64,000 nt of DNA from Nepenthes gracilis (Eukaryota > Streptophyta > Magnoliopsida > Caryophyllales > Nepenthaceae). Where the stretch lies: NCBI GenBank assembly GCA_033239525.1, contig BSYO01000015.1, positions 15,623,713 through 15,687,712 of the forward strand, read 5' to 3'. The notes beneath the pieces were generated by a model. It was not told the DNA's origin and searched no databases. It saw only the letters and a list, made by a program, of their open reading frames with translations. Positions 1 to 9,771 of the stretch are shown here, one piece after another. How positions within the stretch are numbered: the stretch's first letter is position 1; every line of letters starts with the position of its first letter. A program made the translations under genes and the position numbers.

Positions 1-2
1 AG

Positions 3-506
3 AACGCAGGAGCCACCTACCAACGGCTAGTAAACAAAATTTTTAAGAAATAGATCGGCCGTAATATGGAAGTCTATGTTGATGATATGCTCGTCAAAAG
101 CAGAACCATAGGCAACCATATCCGCGATCTAGCAAAGTCATTTGGGGTGCTCTGTGAGCATCAAATGAAGCTGAATTCGGCTAAGTGGTCTTTCGGGGTA
201 GCCTCAGAAAAATTCTTGGGTTTCAACGTCTCCCAATGAGGGATCGAGGCAAACCCAGAGAAAATCAAGGCCATTGCGGACATGGCTCCCCCACGAAGCA
301 TCAAGGATGTCCAGCGACTGACTGGACGATTGGCGGCCTTGTCCCGCTTCCTAGCGAAGTCCAGTGACAAGTATCAGCCATTCTTTAAGGCTCTAAGGGG
401 AACAAAATCAAACGGGTTCCAATGGACGACAAATTTCCAGCTGGCCTTGAATAAGTTGAAGCAATATCTGGCTAGCCCGCCGTTACTAACGTTGCCCAAG
501 GTTTGA
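3..506 (+). pseudogene. Reverse transcriptase C-terminal part, Tat gypsy (element 1)
   Basis: The frame starting at base 3 reads the end of the RT palm and the thumb/connection. The catalytic YVDD box is at 75-86 and is intact. It is followed by a FLG(F/Y)xVS-type segment and by the VQRLTGRLAALSRF and SPPLLTLPK connection motifs typical of Tat elements. In-frame stops lie at 51-53, 237-239 and 504-506; the last falls just where the RNase H domain should begin. The protein would make cDNA from element RNA in virus-like particles, but this copy cannot encode it. The N-terminal part is outside the window. Confidence 0.85.
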
Positions 507-925
507 GAGGAGCTGTAGCTCTACTTAGTGATGTCAGAGGTGTCCCTCAACTCCGTCCTCGTACGCCAAGACTCCGATACCCAATGGCTAATTTATTACG
601 TGAGCAAAACACCGACTGGCCTAGAGATGCGCTAGCCGCGCACAGAAAAGTTGGCCTTAGCTCTCATATTCTCTGCAAGAAAACTAAGGCCCTACTTTTA
701 GGCACACCGCGTCATAATTCTCACTGACCAACCTCTAAATAGCATCATCCAGAAACCCAATGTTTCTTAACGGTTGGTAAAGTGGGCTATCTAATTGGGT
801 GAGTTTAACATTGAGTTCTGACCCAGGCTAGCCATAAAGGTACAGGCTCTAGTCGACTTCATTGTCGAGACAACGACCCTGGTTCTCAAAGAGCAGCCCT
901 CAGAGAATGCAAAACATCGCGTGGA
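507..925 (+). pseudogene. gypsy RNase H domain remnant (element 1)
   Basis: In the same frame as RT, fragments of the retroviral-type RNase H can be read: a YYVSK segment, an EKLALAL helix, RKLRPYF, the LTDQPL box, and LVKWAI with LGEFNIEF. Stops interrupt the frame at several of these points. In the family this domain degrades the RNA strand of the RNA:DNA hybrid. Tat elements typically carry this domain followed by a second, archaeal-like RNase H, and that is the case here. Confidence 0.75.
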
Positions 926-1327
926 GGCTCCAGAATGGATACTCCACGTAGACGGATCATTTACGGACACAGGCAGTGGAGCAGGGGTAGTCCTCACGCC
1001 CCTGACAGGTTTGAGGTGAAGTACTCCCTTAGACTCGACTTCCTGACCACAAACAATGTTGTCGAATACGAAATCCTATTAGCCGGGTTAAGATTAGATA
1101 AAGAGTGCTCAGCCAAACGATTGGCTATTTACAGTGACTCTGAGCTAATCGTCGACCAGGTTAATGGGAACTTCGCGGCAAGCAACCCACATATGACCAA
1201 ATACTTGACCAGGGCAAGGAAGGCCATCCGCAACTCGACAAGCCTAACCCTGGTCCATGTTCCTAGAATTGAAAATTGGAAGGCCGATCAATTGGCAAGG
1301 GTAGCGGCAGCGAAAAATCCAGAATAG
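926..1327 (+). pseudogene. Second (archaeal-type) RNase H domain, Tat gypsy (element 1)
   Basis: The domain starts with WILHVDGSF, where the first catalytic Asp is codon 951-953. After a one-base loss in the C run near 997-1000 it continues in the next frame with NNVVEYE, YSDSELIV and ADQLARV. The acidic residues expected in an archaeal-like RNase H (DGS, VEYE, SDSE, ADQ) are all readable. A TAG at 1325-1327 separates it from the integrase. The double RNase H is a lineage marker for Tat (Ogre/Retand-type) gypsy elements. Only the frameshift and the stop damage it. Confidence 0.82.
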
Positions 1328-1339
1328 TACTCGAGGAAC

Positions 1340-2641
1340 ATGAGGGAGGTCATGAATGCTCCCAGTATAGAGAAACAGGAGGCAATGCAGATCTTCGGGA
1401 CGAAAAACTGGATGACACCCTACCTGAGGTATCTAGCGGACGAAACATATCCAGAAGACATAGAAGAGGCCATGCGGATAAAGAGAACGGTCGGGTGGTA
1501 CACCATAGTCGATAGGCGATTATATCGCCGTGGCTATTCGACTCCGTACCTCCAATGCCTAACCCCTGAAGAGGCGGACTATGTCTTGAGCAAAGTGCAC
1601 CTTGGGATTTACGGATCGCACGTTGGCAGAAAAACCCTAGCATTCAAGATCATGCGGCAAGGCTACTATTGGCCCTCGATGAAAAAGGATGCACTTGAGT
1701 TTGTAAAGAGGTGCGAAAGCTACCAGCTTCATGGCAACCTTCGCCACCAGCCATCTGTTGAGCTGAAATCCCTTCAGGAGCCGTGGCCCTTTGCACAATG
1801 GGGGCTCGACATTCTTGGCCCAATTTTCATCGCAACTGGGCAAAGAAAGTTCATCATAATAGGTATCGACTACTTCATAAAGTGGATCGAGGCCGTCCCG
1901 CTAGACAAGATCATAGAACACAATGCTCTTGAGTTCGTTCGTCAGAATATCATTAGCAGATTTAGCATCCCAGAAGTCATTGTGACTGCCAACGGGACTC
2001 AATTCTCGGGGAAACGCTTCACCAAGTATTGCACCAGCTTTAGGATTAGGCTGGTCAATACTTCGGTGGTGGCATACCCAGCGAATGGACAGGTAGAGGT
2101 CACAAATCAAACGCTACTTCATGGGCTTAAGACTAAGTTAGAGGACGTAGGGGGCTCTTGGGTAGATGAACTCGCCTCAGTCATCTGGTCTTACCGGACA
2201 ACTCCCAAGGAGCCAACGTGTGAGACACCCTTCAGCCTCTGCTACGGGACTGAAGCGGTGATCTCAGTCGAAATCGGGCTTTCAAGTCTTAGGGTGGAAT
2301 CCTTTGACCAGCAGGGTAACTCTCAGAAGATCCGGGAACACCTAGACTTGCTAGAAGAAGCCCGCCATGACGTCAGAATGCGGATAGTGGCCTACTAACA
2401 TCGAATTGCCCGCTACTACAACAAGAAGGTAAAAGCGCGGCAGTTCGATGTCGGAGACTTGGTCTTGCGAAGCATCGAGGCCATTGGAAAGGTGGCTGGC
2501 CGGACCAAGCTCTCCTCGAATTGGAAAGGGCCTTTTCTAATCTCCGCCATCCTGCAAAACGGGACATACAAGCTCCGAAACCAGGATAGAAAGTTGGTCC
2601 CACGGACGTGGAACGCAATCCACCTCAAACGCTACTTCTAA
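1340..2641 (+). pseudogene. Integrase, Tat gypsy, nearly full length with a lost catalytic Asp (element 1)
   Basis: One frame covers about 434 codons with a single internal stop (TAA at 2396-2398, probably a former CAA). The N-terminal zinc-binding region keeps its two histidines, but the CxxC pair reads CESY, so the last cysteine is lost. In the D,D-35-E core the first Asp (WGLDILGP, 1808-1810) and the Glu (NGQVEV, 2096-2098) are present. The second Asp is Ala (GCC at 1988-1990, in VTANGTQF). The C-terminal part (VGDLVLR, KGPFLI, WNAIHLKRYF) is intact to the stop at 2639-2641. The family joins cDNA ends to chromosomal DNA; this copy should be catalytically dead. Confidence 0.9.
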
Positions 2642-3493
2642 TAATGACCCAGGTAGGTATTCTGCATAATTGTATTTGATCATTTATGTGCACGATTCAA
2701 TTAGTAAAACAAGTATTCCCTTTAGCATATTGTGTTCCTTTGGTGTGCATATATGTATGTGGTTCTTGTTGTAGGTTCAAAACGACCTAGGCTGCCCCTA
2801 AGTTGGGAGGATCTTCACCCCCTCGTTACTAAACCCTGATCATCCAGGTGGCCAATGAGTGGTTGTATCTAAACTCTGGTCATCCAGGCGGCCCATGAGT
2901 GGTCGTATATAAACCTCAGTTATCCAGGTGGCGCATGAGTGGTCGTATCTAAACTTTGATCATCCAAATGGCCCATTAGCGGTCAAAAAATCTTAGGGGG
3001 CTAAAACAGCACACGCGACAACCTCCTTCACAAGGAGATAGCGTGATCAATCAACGATGGTCGACCGGAGCAAAACGGTCTACCAAAACGGGATGCCCAA
3101 GTCTGCACTTGGGAATTGGGCAGCGCTACCAAGCTTTATTCACAGGAGAATACTAGGTTGACTTAACACAAGTGACGGCCTAGAAAACGCACCCAAGGAC
3201 TCCACTCCTTTGAAAACGCCATGAACGCCCAAAAATAAGGCGGGCGACTAACTCACAAGAATCCTGCCCAGTTGGCCACCAAGAACAGCAAAAGAAACAA
3301 AATACACAAAGCAGTTCTAAAAAAGTAAGAACATGTGACGTGCACAAAGCTGTTCGTATTATTGCTTATGGTAAAATATATTTACATAATTAAATAAAAA
3401 AAACTGCAATCACCAAAAACTACGAGGACGGTGGTGGCCCCTATCTATCCCGTGGCTCTGCCATGAGGCTGTCGCGGCGCTACGCTAACTGGT
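2642..3493 (+). other. 3' untranslated region of element 1
   Basis: There is no coding potential in this stretch between the integrase stop and the antisense ORF. It holds the 40-bp tandem repeat described separately. The rest is ordinary mixed-composition sequence. A long non-coding 3' region is usual for Tat elements. Confidence 0.7.
2829..2988 (+). repeat. 40-bp tandem repeat, four copies, in the 3' UTR of element 1
   Basis: The phrase CATCCAGGTGGC and its variants recur at 2841, 2881, 2921 and 2961, exactly 40 bp apart. Each unit carries CATGAGTGGTCG or a close variant and ends in an AAAC-plus-pyrimidine segment. The units differ by a few substitutions, so the array is not recent. Confidence 0.9.
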
Positions 3494-5143
3494 TTAACGA
3501 GTTGATGAGATCCACAGGGTAGTTAGGATCAACCAGCCGCACATACGCTGACTAATGTTGATCCCTTTCCACAACCATGACAGCATCATGTCTTCGACCA
3601 CGTGAGGACGAATGCGGAGGCTTAGATCATTCTCCAGGACAGCCATTTGCCCTACGAGCTGATCGAGGTGCCTCTTAACTAGCTCGTTTTCCTCCTTCAA
3701 ATGAGTGACCTTTGCTTTCAGGCTCTCGTTCTCCACTTTCATGCCCGCCAAGACAGACTCCAGGGCAACCGCGTCCTCTCAGTGCTCTACCCCCAGAACC
3801 TCCAACTTAGAATCAAGCCAGGCGATTTCCATATCTCTATCGGAGATCACCATGTCTCTCTACCTAAACGCCTTGGCAACTGCTCCTGAGACCCTATCAG
3901 CCTTTACACACAAAAAAAAGAGTTAGAAAAGGCAAACCTAAAGACAAGGCGGGCAATAGAATCTATACCGCCCAAATTCTTCGTGTTGGCCTGTCTGGCC
4001 TGGCACCAAACCTGATGCCAAAGGCGGTGAGCAAGGAATGGAGCCCTCGTGGGCAGGGCTGACGGCGACCTCTGCCAAGAACTCCGCCAACAGTTCCTCT
4101 GAAGTATCCTCCATCCTGCTTGACTCCTTGGGAATAGTGGGAGGCTCCAAAATCGACTCATGCTGCTCAGTCAGCAGTTCCACAGCAGGTGATCGAATGG
4201 ACAGCTCCTGTGGCCCAAGTACTCAGATAGACGGATCCGGAGTCAACCCCGCCGACGCAGGCCGTGCAAGAACAACGTCGTCACTTGCCCTGCCGTTCAA
4301 CCTAGCTTCGTAGGCCTCTAAAGCCAGCTCCGTTTCAATTCCGAAAATGGTGCCTACACCCGCAAAATGCCCAGCGAAGAGATAGTCTGACACAGAGGAC
4401 GACGAAGAAGGCGACACCGATGCCACCTTCTTTTGCCTTGGACTGGGAGGACTGGCATCAGGCAGGCGAGGACCTATGATAAAGCTCTTTTTCCTCTTCT
4501 TCCCCTGCAGGACCTTCGGTGGTAGGATTTTGAGTTTCTGGATGGGAGATGGAGGCCCCCACTTGGCCTTCTTGGCCTCAACATGGGAGACCAAGTAGTC
4601 TCTCCGAAAATCTCCAAGGTTATCCACGATGAGCTTGACCAGCTAAGACAGGGACGCCATCTCAGCCTCCGAAAGCGTCACCGTATACACATCAGGCACA
4701 TGGCCCCACTCCCTGGGCAAGGGCCAGGACTCACCCACGCTAATAAAGAAAAACCGGTTCTTTCAGTTCTTCAGGGAGTCGTATATGATGGTACTTATCT
4801 TAAGACCACTGTGTGGGGATAAAGAAATCCACTCCACTTCCTGGTTAAGCTTGAAGAGCCCCCTAACCATCGACATCGTTAACAGCCTCAAGTGTTGACG
4901 GAGGAATATGCAGAGAGAACACATATATCTAATGGTGTTGGCATGGAACTGAGCAATGGGGACCTGAAGTGACCAAAAAATCGACATTAACTCATTGGGG
5001 ATTGGAAGATAGAGCTCACTCCTCAAATGAGCTTCATATACAGTCACAAAGCCCATAGGCGATAGGAAAACCCTATCGTCCTTCCCGAGAACACGAAAGG
5101 CAATCTCCTGTCGGATATTATACTCCACGTACAATACCATCAC
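3494..5143 (-). pseudogene. Antisense ORF with PF04195-type ('putative gypsy type transposon') domain (element 1)
   Basis: On the strand opposite to pol, a long broken reading frame runs from 5143 down to 3494. The N-terminal part (5143-4763) has LYLPIPNELMSIF, QVPIAQFHANTIRY and SLCIFLR, followed by a KNRFFFISVGESWPLPREW segment. This is the pattern of the plant PF04195/Transposase_28 family, which is common in Tat elements but of unknown function. Next come a Ser/Pro/Lys-rich linker (4627-4223) and an acidic segment (4183-3938). The last part (3751-3494) is a heptad-like coiled coil (ENESLKAKVTHLKEENELV). Stops and frame changes show decay; one or two frame changes may be introns. A homologous ORF lies at 34838-36387. 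Confidence 0.72.
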
Positions 5144-5635
5144 GCCATTTTTTTCTCAGGACGAAGGCAATTTCAGCGATGGAGGCTATGGTCAGAACTA
5201 GGATTTTTTTCTTTTTAACGGTTTAAGGAAGACCAAAAAACAAAGGAAGGCGTAGAAAATTCAAAGTAAAATGAACATGCAATTTTAAGACCCGTATGAA
5301 TACAAACCGCCTCGAAAGCATGCGCTATCATTACCGCCGCATGTTGTTTCCCCAAAAGGAAGCTGTCGAATCAGATCCTCCAGCTCATTAAATACCGGGG
5401 TCCTGAACATACCGCATGAAGACACGTGGCACACTTTTTCTGATAGGGTGGCTAATGGCCAATCCTTGCTTCTCCAAGTTGCTCGTAAATTTTTCAAAGA
5501 TGGTCAACAAATTCGGTCAACATTTTGGAAGTACTCGAGGCTCCTCTTCAGACAGGCAACGACTCCGTCACCGTCAGCAAAAGATAAGTGCATCACATCA
5601 TGAACATGCCGGAGGCCAGAATCCAACCACCCGAC
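5144..5635. other. Non-coding spacer between antisense ORF and 3' LTR (element 1)
   Basis: No domain was recognised here. If the antisense ORF is expressed, its promoter would have to lie in this spacer or in the LTR read backwards. No clear TATA box was picked out. Confidence 0.4.
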
Positions 5636-5647
5636 ATGGGGGACTAG
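5636..5647 (+). other. Polypurine-tract-like sequence before 3' LTR (element 1)
   Basis: ATGGGGGACTAG lies directly against the LTR start. The tract is short and impure. The same layout (ATGGGAAGCTAG then TG) is seen on the minus strand beside the LTR ending at 33731, which supports its role as the plus-strand primer site. Confidence 0.55.
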
Positions 5648-6721
5648 TGATGGGTAGGCCCAATAAGAAAAAGGCCCAAAATCTATAAAAGTCCAAATGA
5701 GCTTTTAGATGGTCAATGCTAGCGTTGACCGTATGGAGCGCTAACTAGGCAACCAACGCGCTCCCTTAAAACGGTTAACATTTCTGTTGACTGGAAGCAT
5801 TGTAATAGCAGGCCATAAAAAGATAAAACATAATATCGGTCAAACCTGGTTTGGCAGACGTTTCCGTATACGACAAGCAACCGTCCATTTTTCTAATTTT
5901 ACACATTCCTTGAAGCTAATCTCCTCTAAAGAAGGCATCAACAGATTCGATGCCCTTCCCATGAGGAATGTGCCAGATTCTCTCCTCCTACCTACAATGG
6001 ACCCTAACGGTAACAAAAGTATAGAAGGAAGGCAAATTATCTGGAGATCTGTTACCCACTCAGAAAGGAAACGACCCGAGCAGATTGCACCAATCAAGCC
6101 TTCCTACTTAAGGAAGGCCGCCCAACACGATGCAGGGATTGCGCCTTCTTGGCCAAGGAAGGTTGCCCTCCCCACCGTCTATATAACCCCACAGAGTCTC
6201 CACTATGGAGGGACACGAACACAAAGACGAACGAAAGACAACACAGTACTACCACAGAGAAATCCTTGAGCATACTAACCCTCATCCCTAAGCAAGCAAT
6301 TGCTTACTACGATAATCCCACTCCAAGCCTTCAGATTCCAGAGGCTTCGCACACTCCTTGAGATCTGTCCTTTTAAGCTTCCACGTTTTTAGGACATAAC
6401 TTCCCACTTGTTCCCCGCGAATATTGAGTTAGAAAATTATACTTTCGACGAGTCATGGGAACGTCTCTTACATCTAAAGGGAAACATTCCTACCAACCTC
6501 AATCTCGCTCTTTGTCTCAACTTACATTTCTATTTACATTCTTGTAATTCGAAGGATTATTACTGACTGGAGCGTCGGAGTATTTTCGATGGGATAACAT
6601 CCCACCGACACCTGACTTCTTGTTTGTTGTAGTAGTGTGCAGGGTTCAGACTCGGTGAACGGAGTAGGATCCAAACGATTAAGTGAATCCGAATTTGTTT
6701 AAAATCGAATTCAGGTACACA
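5648..6721 (+). repeat. 3' LTR of element 1 (1074 bp)
   Basis: It starts TGATGGGTAG and ends ACA. Homology to the 5' LTR at 43469-44522 extends along the whole length, from GTAGGCCCA near the start to the AATCGAAT..CAG..TAC end. That second LTR is followed by a primer-binding site, which fixes the right boundary. A TATA box sits at 6180-6186. The bases after the end are TCAAA. The U3 region contains a reading frame partly shared with the second copy. Confidence 0.87.
6180..6186 (+). promoter_or_regulatory. LTR TATA box (element 1)
   Basis: TATATAA followed by CCCC lies in the middle of the LTR. The homologous LTR has TATATATAACCCC at the same place (44002-44014), so this is the conserved core promoter of the family. 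Confidence 0.7.
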
Positions 6722-7174
6722 TCAAATATTATATTTTTTTATTAAATATTTAATGAATAACTAAACAATATTTCAATACCTTTCTCTTAAATTAATATGG
6801 TTTACCATTGTTTTTTAATGTATAATTTAAATTATTAAATCAATCTTATTAAAATACAAAAATATGACAAGTATTTGATCATTATTAAAACTTACAATTA
6901 TAGAAATACAAAAATAGGAGCTGCACTTCATTTTTAGGTTGTAGGTATGAGCCTACACTTTTATGATTTTGTCCATCTTAGATTTTTTTCATAAAGACCT
7001 TTTATTATAGAAATAATTAAATTTTATTATAAGACACATCGATTCTCCTTTTCTAAGACAATATGAGATTTCAGACCCTAACTCTCATACTTCGTCCTAC
7101 TTAAAGATCTAGACCAGTTTTACTTACATTTGAATATTTTTGATTTAAATTATCTTTGATACTATTTTTATAAT
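6722..7174 (-). mobile_element. Leader of a minus-strand Tekay-like gypsy element, truncated
   Basis: Read on the minus strand this follows the LTR end at 7175. It begins with a decayed primer site TAGTATCAAAG (about 7156-7166), related to the initiator-Met-tRNA site TGGTATCAGAG used by the other Tekay-like copies here. No gag domain remains. It is cut off at 6721 by the LTR of element 1, which suggests that element 1 inserted into it. Confidence 0.5.
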
Positions 7175-7400
7175 TGTCACGATCCCAAATTTAATAGGTT
7201 TAATTAATTATTATTTTTAAAATTTAAAATTTTAAATAAATTTAATAAATAACGTTAATTTTTAAAATTCAGATCTGGCAAATCAAATATACAGGATCGG
7301 ACAAATTAAGCTTATCGTTAAAATCGTTAAATCTATGCCAACTCATGGAAGTCCGCTCTTTCAACCAAACAGCTAATTGTTAGATTTTTGACAAATCTAA
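7175..7400 (-). repeat. 3' end of a Tekay-like LTR (group I), minus strand
   Basis: The minus strand reads AACGTTATTTATTAAATT and, further on, AATTAATTAAACCTA, ending GGGATCGTGACA. This matches the plus-strand tail at 63770-63940 almost phrase for phrase and resembles the ends of the LTRs at 20080-22450 and 26233-28685. The left part of the LTR becomes unrecognisable beyond about 7400-7470, so that boundary is approximate. Confidence 0.6.
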
Positions 7401-8139
7401 CCCCTTATTTTAATATCCATTTAAAATTGGATGGTTCTATGTTGGCTAGATCCAAAAAAATAATAGAAAAAGGGTTCCCCCCTAAGCTTGTTTCCTATTA
7501 TTTTCAAAGCATCACATCAAATACAAATTAACGTACTAGCAAGAATTTTCCATGGCCATGCATGTGTCGAACACGTCTCCGAAGTTTTTAGTTTTTAATG
7601 CAGAAGATGTGAACAGAAAATTGATTCCATCAATTATTGGCTGTGCTGTTTCAGATAAAAAGATTAGTGGAATAAATAGTGTTCTGTCCACGACTTGAGA
7701 ATGAAGTCTTCCATGGAATTATTGTGCTTTTGAAAACAAAATTTAATCATTTTCAAGATATTTTTAATAAAATAATATTTTATTTATTTAAATATATTAA
7801 TAATCTAATATAAAAATAAAGAAAAGAATAATGTCACAACACTCAAAAAATAAATGATATCTCTAAAATATTTCCTTTAAAATTGATGTGTCCCTAGATT
7901 TAGGTTGTTGTATGGATTAGAGAGTTTCTTAATCTTTCACAGCGGGTTCGGTCTCCATCTTTGATAATTTGGGTCCTGTACAATATAACAAACAAATAAG
8001 ATGTCAGAAGATTAACGAGACTTACTTCCTAATTTATTCTTTGACATTGAAATTAGATATTTTTTCAAGAGAAAAGAAAGATGAAGGATGTAAGATATAA
8101 TAATGTACAGATGAAGGGAATGAGAGTGATGGCGAAGGC
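7401..8139. other. Unassigned AT-rich sequence
   Basis: No coding region or repeat was recognised. The segment near 7940-7985 (GGGTTCGGTCTCCATC, then GGGTCCTG) resembles the edge of plant gypsy LTRs, but no partner copy is present in the window. Confidence 0.35.
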
Positions 8140-8290
8140 CTTGGCTCCGATGGTTGCGATCGACAGAGAGCGGCTTATGAACGATGTCGGAGAGCTTGGC
8201 TCTGATGAATGCATCCGATGGGGAGCGGCTTACAAATGCTGTCAAACGGCTTGACTCCAGCAGATGTGCTTGGTAGGGAGCGACTTTTTT
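8140..8290 (+). repeat. 55-bp tandem repeat, about 2.7 copies
   Basis: CTTGGCTCCGATG, CTTGGCTCTGATG and CTTGACTCCAGCAG occur at 8140, 8195 and 8250, exactly 55 bp apart. Each is followed by a GAGCGGCTTA or GAGCGACTTT phrase. The array lies in a GC-richer block that is foreign to its AT-rich surroundings. Confidence 0.8.
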
Positions 8291-9771
8291 GATAGAGTGC
8301 TTTTTGTTTTGTTTGGTCGATCGAGAGCAAGGATCATTCTGTCTAAGCTAGTGGTGGCCTGACTCGTCCTCTTCTTTCACCGGTAGGAGTGAAGGGTATT
8401 TGTAATGCTCTTGTCGAGGTGTCTTTGGTGCCAAGACCGTTGATAGCCGTCTCGTTAGGATTCGTTGGACTATCTCGTTGACTGTGGAGGCTACCAATGT
8501 TAGTTGTCGTTTTGGGCAGCTGTGTGATAATTAGTGGTCCTCATTGGATACCTGCTAGTCTGTCCCACTGGCGGCTACAGGTGTCGCATGCATGTGCATG
8601 CTGCAGTGACCAGACTGTCAATCGTTAGGCTTCCTGTGCTGCGATTGGCTAGTCCACTTGGATTGTCAGTTGGGCTTGTTTGGCACTTGTCTTTATCTAT
8701 TGGTTACAAGTTGGGCTGCGACTGGGCCGATCATGGTGCCTCTTGGGCCTCGCACCTCACTGGATCTCGTTGGGCCTCAGTATCCCTGCACGCTTGTGGA
8801 TGGGCCTGTTGTCAGGTCGGCCCACGATGCTACAAGACCATTGCTAGCCCCCCATGCTTGGGCGGCAGAGTTTTGTTAGTTCCCGGTATACCCGATGGTG
8901 GGACATTTTCTGTAGGGGTTGCCTTCAAGCGTTTATTTTCAAGGTGTTATGTGTCCTTTTGCGTCGGTGCTAAGTGATTGTGCTCTATTCAGAAAGATTT
9001 GGAGCAAATTTTTGGACCTAACAATTCTCTACAAATGGCGCTGACAAGTGCGATTTCCCACAATAATGGCTCATCAATTTGCTTTTTCAGCTATAAATGG
9101 AGGGCTTGCTACACTTCGCTTCATCAACCACTTCTCTACCAGTTGAACGATATGAGAGGTCAGAGTGGGTATGGAGTTTGCGCTACCACTGGCCTGGATT
9201 GGATGGAGCTATGAGAAATTCAAAGAAGCATTTACAGTCTGCCAGATTTTTCTTCTTTGGTTGTTCTCTTACTGTAGCTAGGGTGTTCTAGTCACAGGGC
9301 CACCATTATCTTCCTCCTTTCTCTGGCATTCGATTGTCCGGCACTGGAGGAACTGTGAAGGGCGGGCACTCTAGCTCGTCGACTTGCTTTTGGGCCTAGG
9401 GAGAGCATTGCCACTTTCAGTTCCCTCTGGGAAGGTTGCTTCCGAATGTATGGGAGGAGGTGCTTCCGAAGTCTTCTTGAGACAAGGCCGTCGTCACCGT
9501 GTTGGGTTTGACTTAGTTCCATCAATTACGGCTAATTTAGGTAGAAGATCTCCAAAAGGGGGGCCTCTCGTGTGAGGGTGATGGTGCCTTGCTCTGCTTT
9601 TTGCAAGGGATGGCTTTCTATTAATCTCCTACCGCGCCTGGTCTCCAAAGGGGACGATCAACGGGGAGATAGTCCCTAAGGTGACAGTAGCTTTTCAGCT
9701 TCCTGTCCTGCTTGTCTTCCCCGAACCTGTTTGAGTGAATGCTATGGAGTCGTTGCTCCATGAATTTTTTC
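8291..9771. other. Unassigned GC-richer block with LTR-like promoter
   Basis: The composition (many GGGCC and TTGGGC phrases) and a TATA box, TATAAAT at 9092-9098, resemble an LTR of a gypsy element. The TATA box is followed by a leader-like sequence. No TG..CA pair, primer site or protein domain could be fixed. Open frames here (for example 8534-8977) show no family motifs. Confidence 0.35.

Larger units (their letters stand above)
1..6721 (+). mobile_element. Ty3/gypsy retrotransposon, Tat lineage, 3' part (element 1)
   Basis: The order RT, RNase H, second (archaeal-type) RNase H, integrase, long 3' untranslated region with an antisense ORF, and an LTR of about 1.07 kb is the known arrangement of plant Tat-lineage gypsy elements. 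The 5' LTR, gag, protease and most of RT lie outside the window to the left. The coding region has several stops and at least one frameshift, so the copy is dead. The LTR is homologous to the one at 43469-44522, which confirms its family and boundaries. The right end (..ACA at 6721) is followed by decayed Tekay-like leader sequence, so the element probably inserted there. The element's left end is not visible, so no target duplication can be tested. Confidence 0.88.

Noticed and set aside
8534..8977. A 147-codon plus-strand open frame
   Set aside because: Composition-driven (Leu, Val, Gly, Cys, Trp) with no recognisable family, in a block with a tandem repeat and LTR-like features.
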